Shown here: positions 14,321 through 14,783 of the stretch, piece by piece
Layout of the letters: each line of letters begins with the position of its first letter
Position numbering within the stretch: the stretch's first letter is position 1
Assembly (NCBI GenBank): GCA_035762175.1
Contig: DASTPP010000335.1
Location: forward strand, 1-14,783
Direction: 5' to 3'
Origin: DASTPP01 sp035762175
GTDB lineage: Bacteria; Myxococcota_A; Polyangia; Polyangiales; Polyangiaceae
DNA: 14,783 nt
Translations under genes and position numbers: made by a program
Notes under the pieces: generated by a model
Databases searched by the model: none
What the model saw: only the letters and a program-made list of their open reading frames with translations
Told to the model about the DNA's origin: nothing

Positions 14321-14783
14321 TTACCCGCTGCCCGGCTCGCCCGGCGCGGGGCCGGCGGTCGACGCGGCGAACGAACGCAACGCGCGCGCGAAGGCCTCGG
14401 GGTGCGTGATGAGCCCGTCGTGCGACCCGGGCCCCACGACGATCGACGCGGACGGCAGCGCGGCGGCGAAGCGCCGGGCGCAGACGAGCGGCATCGTGCG
14501 ATCGCGCCGGCCCCAGGCGAGCAACACGGGCACGCGCACCGAGCCCGCCTCGCCCAGCACGTCGGCGAGCGCGCCGGCCCGCACCTGGTAGAGCCACGAG
14601 CGCGGGTGCCGCCAGAGGTTGCCGACGACGTGGGGCGCGGCCCGGACGTTCAGGCCCCACTCGGCGGGGTCGAGCGCGTCGCGCAGGCGCGCGGCGAGCA
14701 CGCGCGGCAGCGAGCGCCGGGGCCGCGCCCCGACCGCGTCGGCGAGCACGAGGCGGGCGAGGCCGGCGGGCGCGCGGGCGGCG
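14321..14783 (-). CDS. Alpha/beta hydrolase, C-terminal part (5' end outside window)
   Basis: The - strand frame is open from the right edge to a stop at 14321. The first visible residues, AARAPAGLARLVLADAVGAR, match the strand after the nucleophile elbow in alpha/beta hydrolases. The cap region follows, then RVPVLLAWGRRDRTMPL, with the Asp of the catalytic triad expected in the WGRRD segment, and IVVGPGSHDGLITHPEAFA with the catalytic His in GSHDG. The nucleophile Ser and the oxyanion region lie beyond the window. A GTG at 14749 would be too late to be the true start. Substrate is unknown. It is transcribed towards the biosynthetic operon and is separated from it by gene fragments, so it probably belongs to the neighbouring chromosome. 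Confidence 0.75.
   Translation of the reverse strand, partial: AARAPAGLARLVLADAVGARPRRSLPRVLAARLRDALDPAEWGLNVRAAPHVVGNLWRHPRSWLYQVRAGALADVLGEAGSVRVPVLLAWGRRDRTMPLVCARRFAAALPSASIVVGPGSHDGLITHPEAFARALRSFAASTAGPAPGEPGSG

Noticed and set aside
13395..14591. 398-codon + strand ORF across the right end
   Set aside because: The composition is almost only Arg, Ala, Pro and Gly, and it covers the CheB fragments and the antisense of the hydrolase; a GC-driven shadow.
14118..14660. 180-codon - strand ORF overlapping the hydrolase
   Set aside because: It is Arg/Ala-rich with no motif, whereas the adjacent frame has the hydrolase Asp and His motifs.

Overview
The window is very GC-rich and its real genes use G/C at nearly every third codon position. 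That, the CheB-type fragments and the mosaic gene content suggest a large-genome GC-rich bacterium, most plausibly a myxobacterium or relative. This is inferred from composition and gene content only; there is no rRNA or other taxonomic marker.

Layout. (1) Positions 2-331 are the 3' end of a gene whose product carries tandem PYTT(T/A)GT-type repeats followed by a short charged helical tail; its 5' end lies outside the window. (2) Positions 443-11058 hold a tightly packed + strand operon: a CHAT (caspase-like) protease with a zinc ribbon, a SAM methyltransferase with a winged-helix-like N-terminus, a small cysteine-rich V4R/SufR-like protein with a winged-helix tail, a cobalamin-binding radical SAM enzyme, a glutathione-synthetase-like ATP-grasp ligase, a fusion of two different PLP enzymes (threonine-dehydratase-like plus cystathionine-synthase-like), and a methyltransferase fused to a cysteine-synthase-like PLP enzyme. 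From the methyltransferase at 2059 onward, successive genes overlap by 4 or 8 bases. (3) A second, paralogous cobalamin radical SAM gene (11089-13032) follows after a 30-base gap with a strong Shine-Dalgarno site. (4) From 13033 to the right edge the content changes: a less GC-rich spacer with a zinc-finger-like ORF remnant, two CheB-type fragments in opposite orientation, a short featureless gap, and the 3' part of an alpha/beta hydrolase on the - strand running off the window.

Reading of the system. No NRPS, PKS or classical RiPP cyclase is present. A repeat peptide sits next to a protease, two B12-radical SAM enzymes, two methyltransferases, an amide-forming ATP-grasp ligase, three PLP catalytic domains, and four proteins with a terminal domain resembling PqqD/RiPP-recognition winged helices. 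This fits an undescribed peptide-modification (RiPP-like) or peptide-scaffold pathway. The enzyme families are well supported; that they act together on the repeat peptide is inference. The alternative is a non-ribosomal small-molecule pathway that assembles a modified amino acid, with the repeat gene unrelated. No tRNA, rRNA, CRISPR array or intact insertion sequence was seen.
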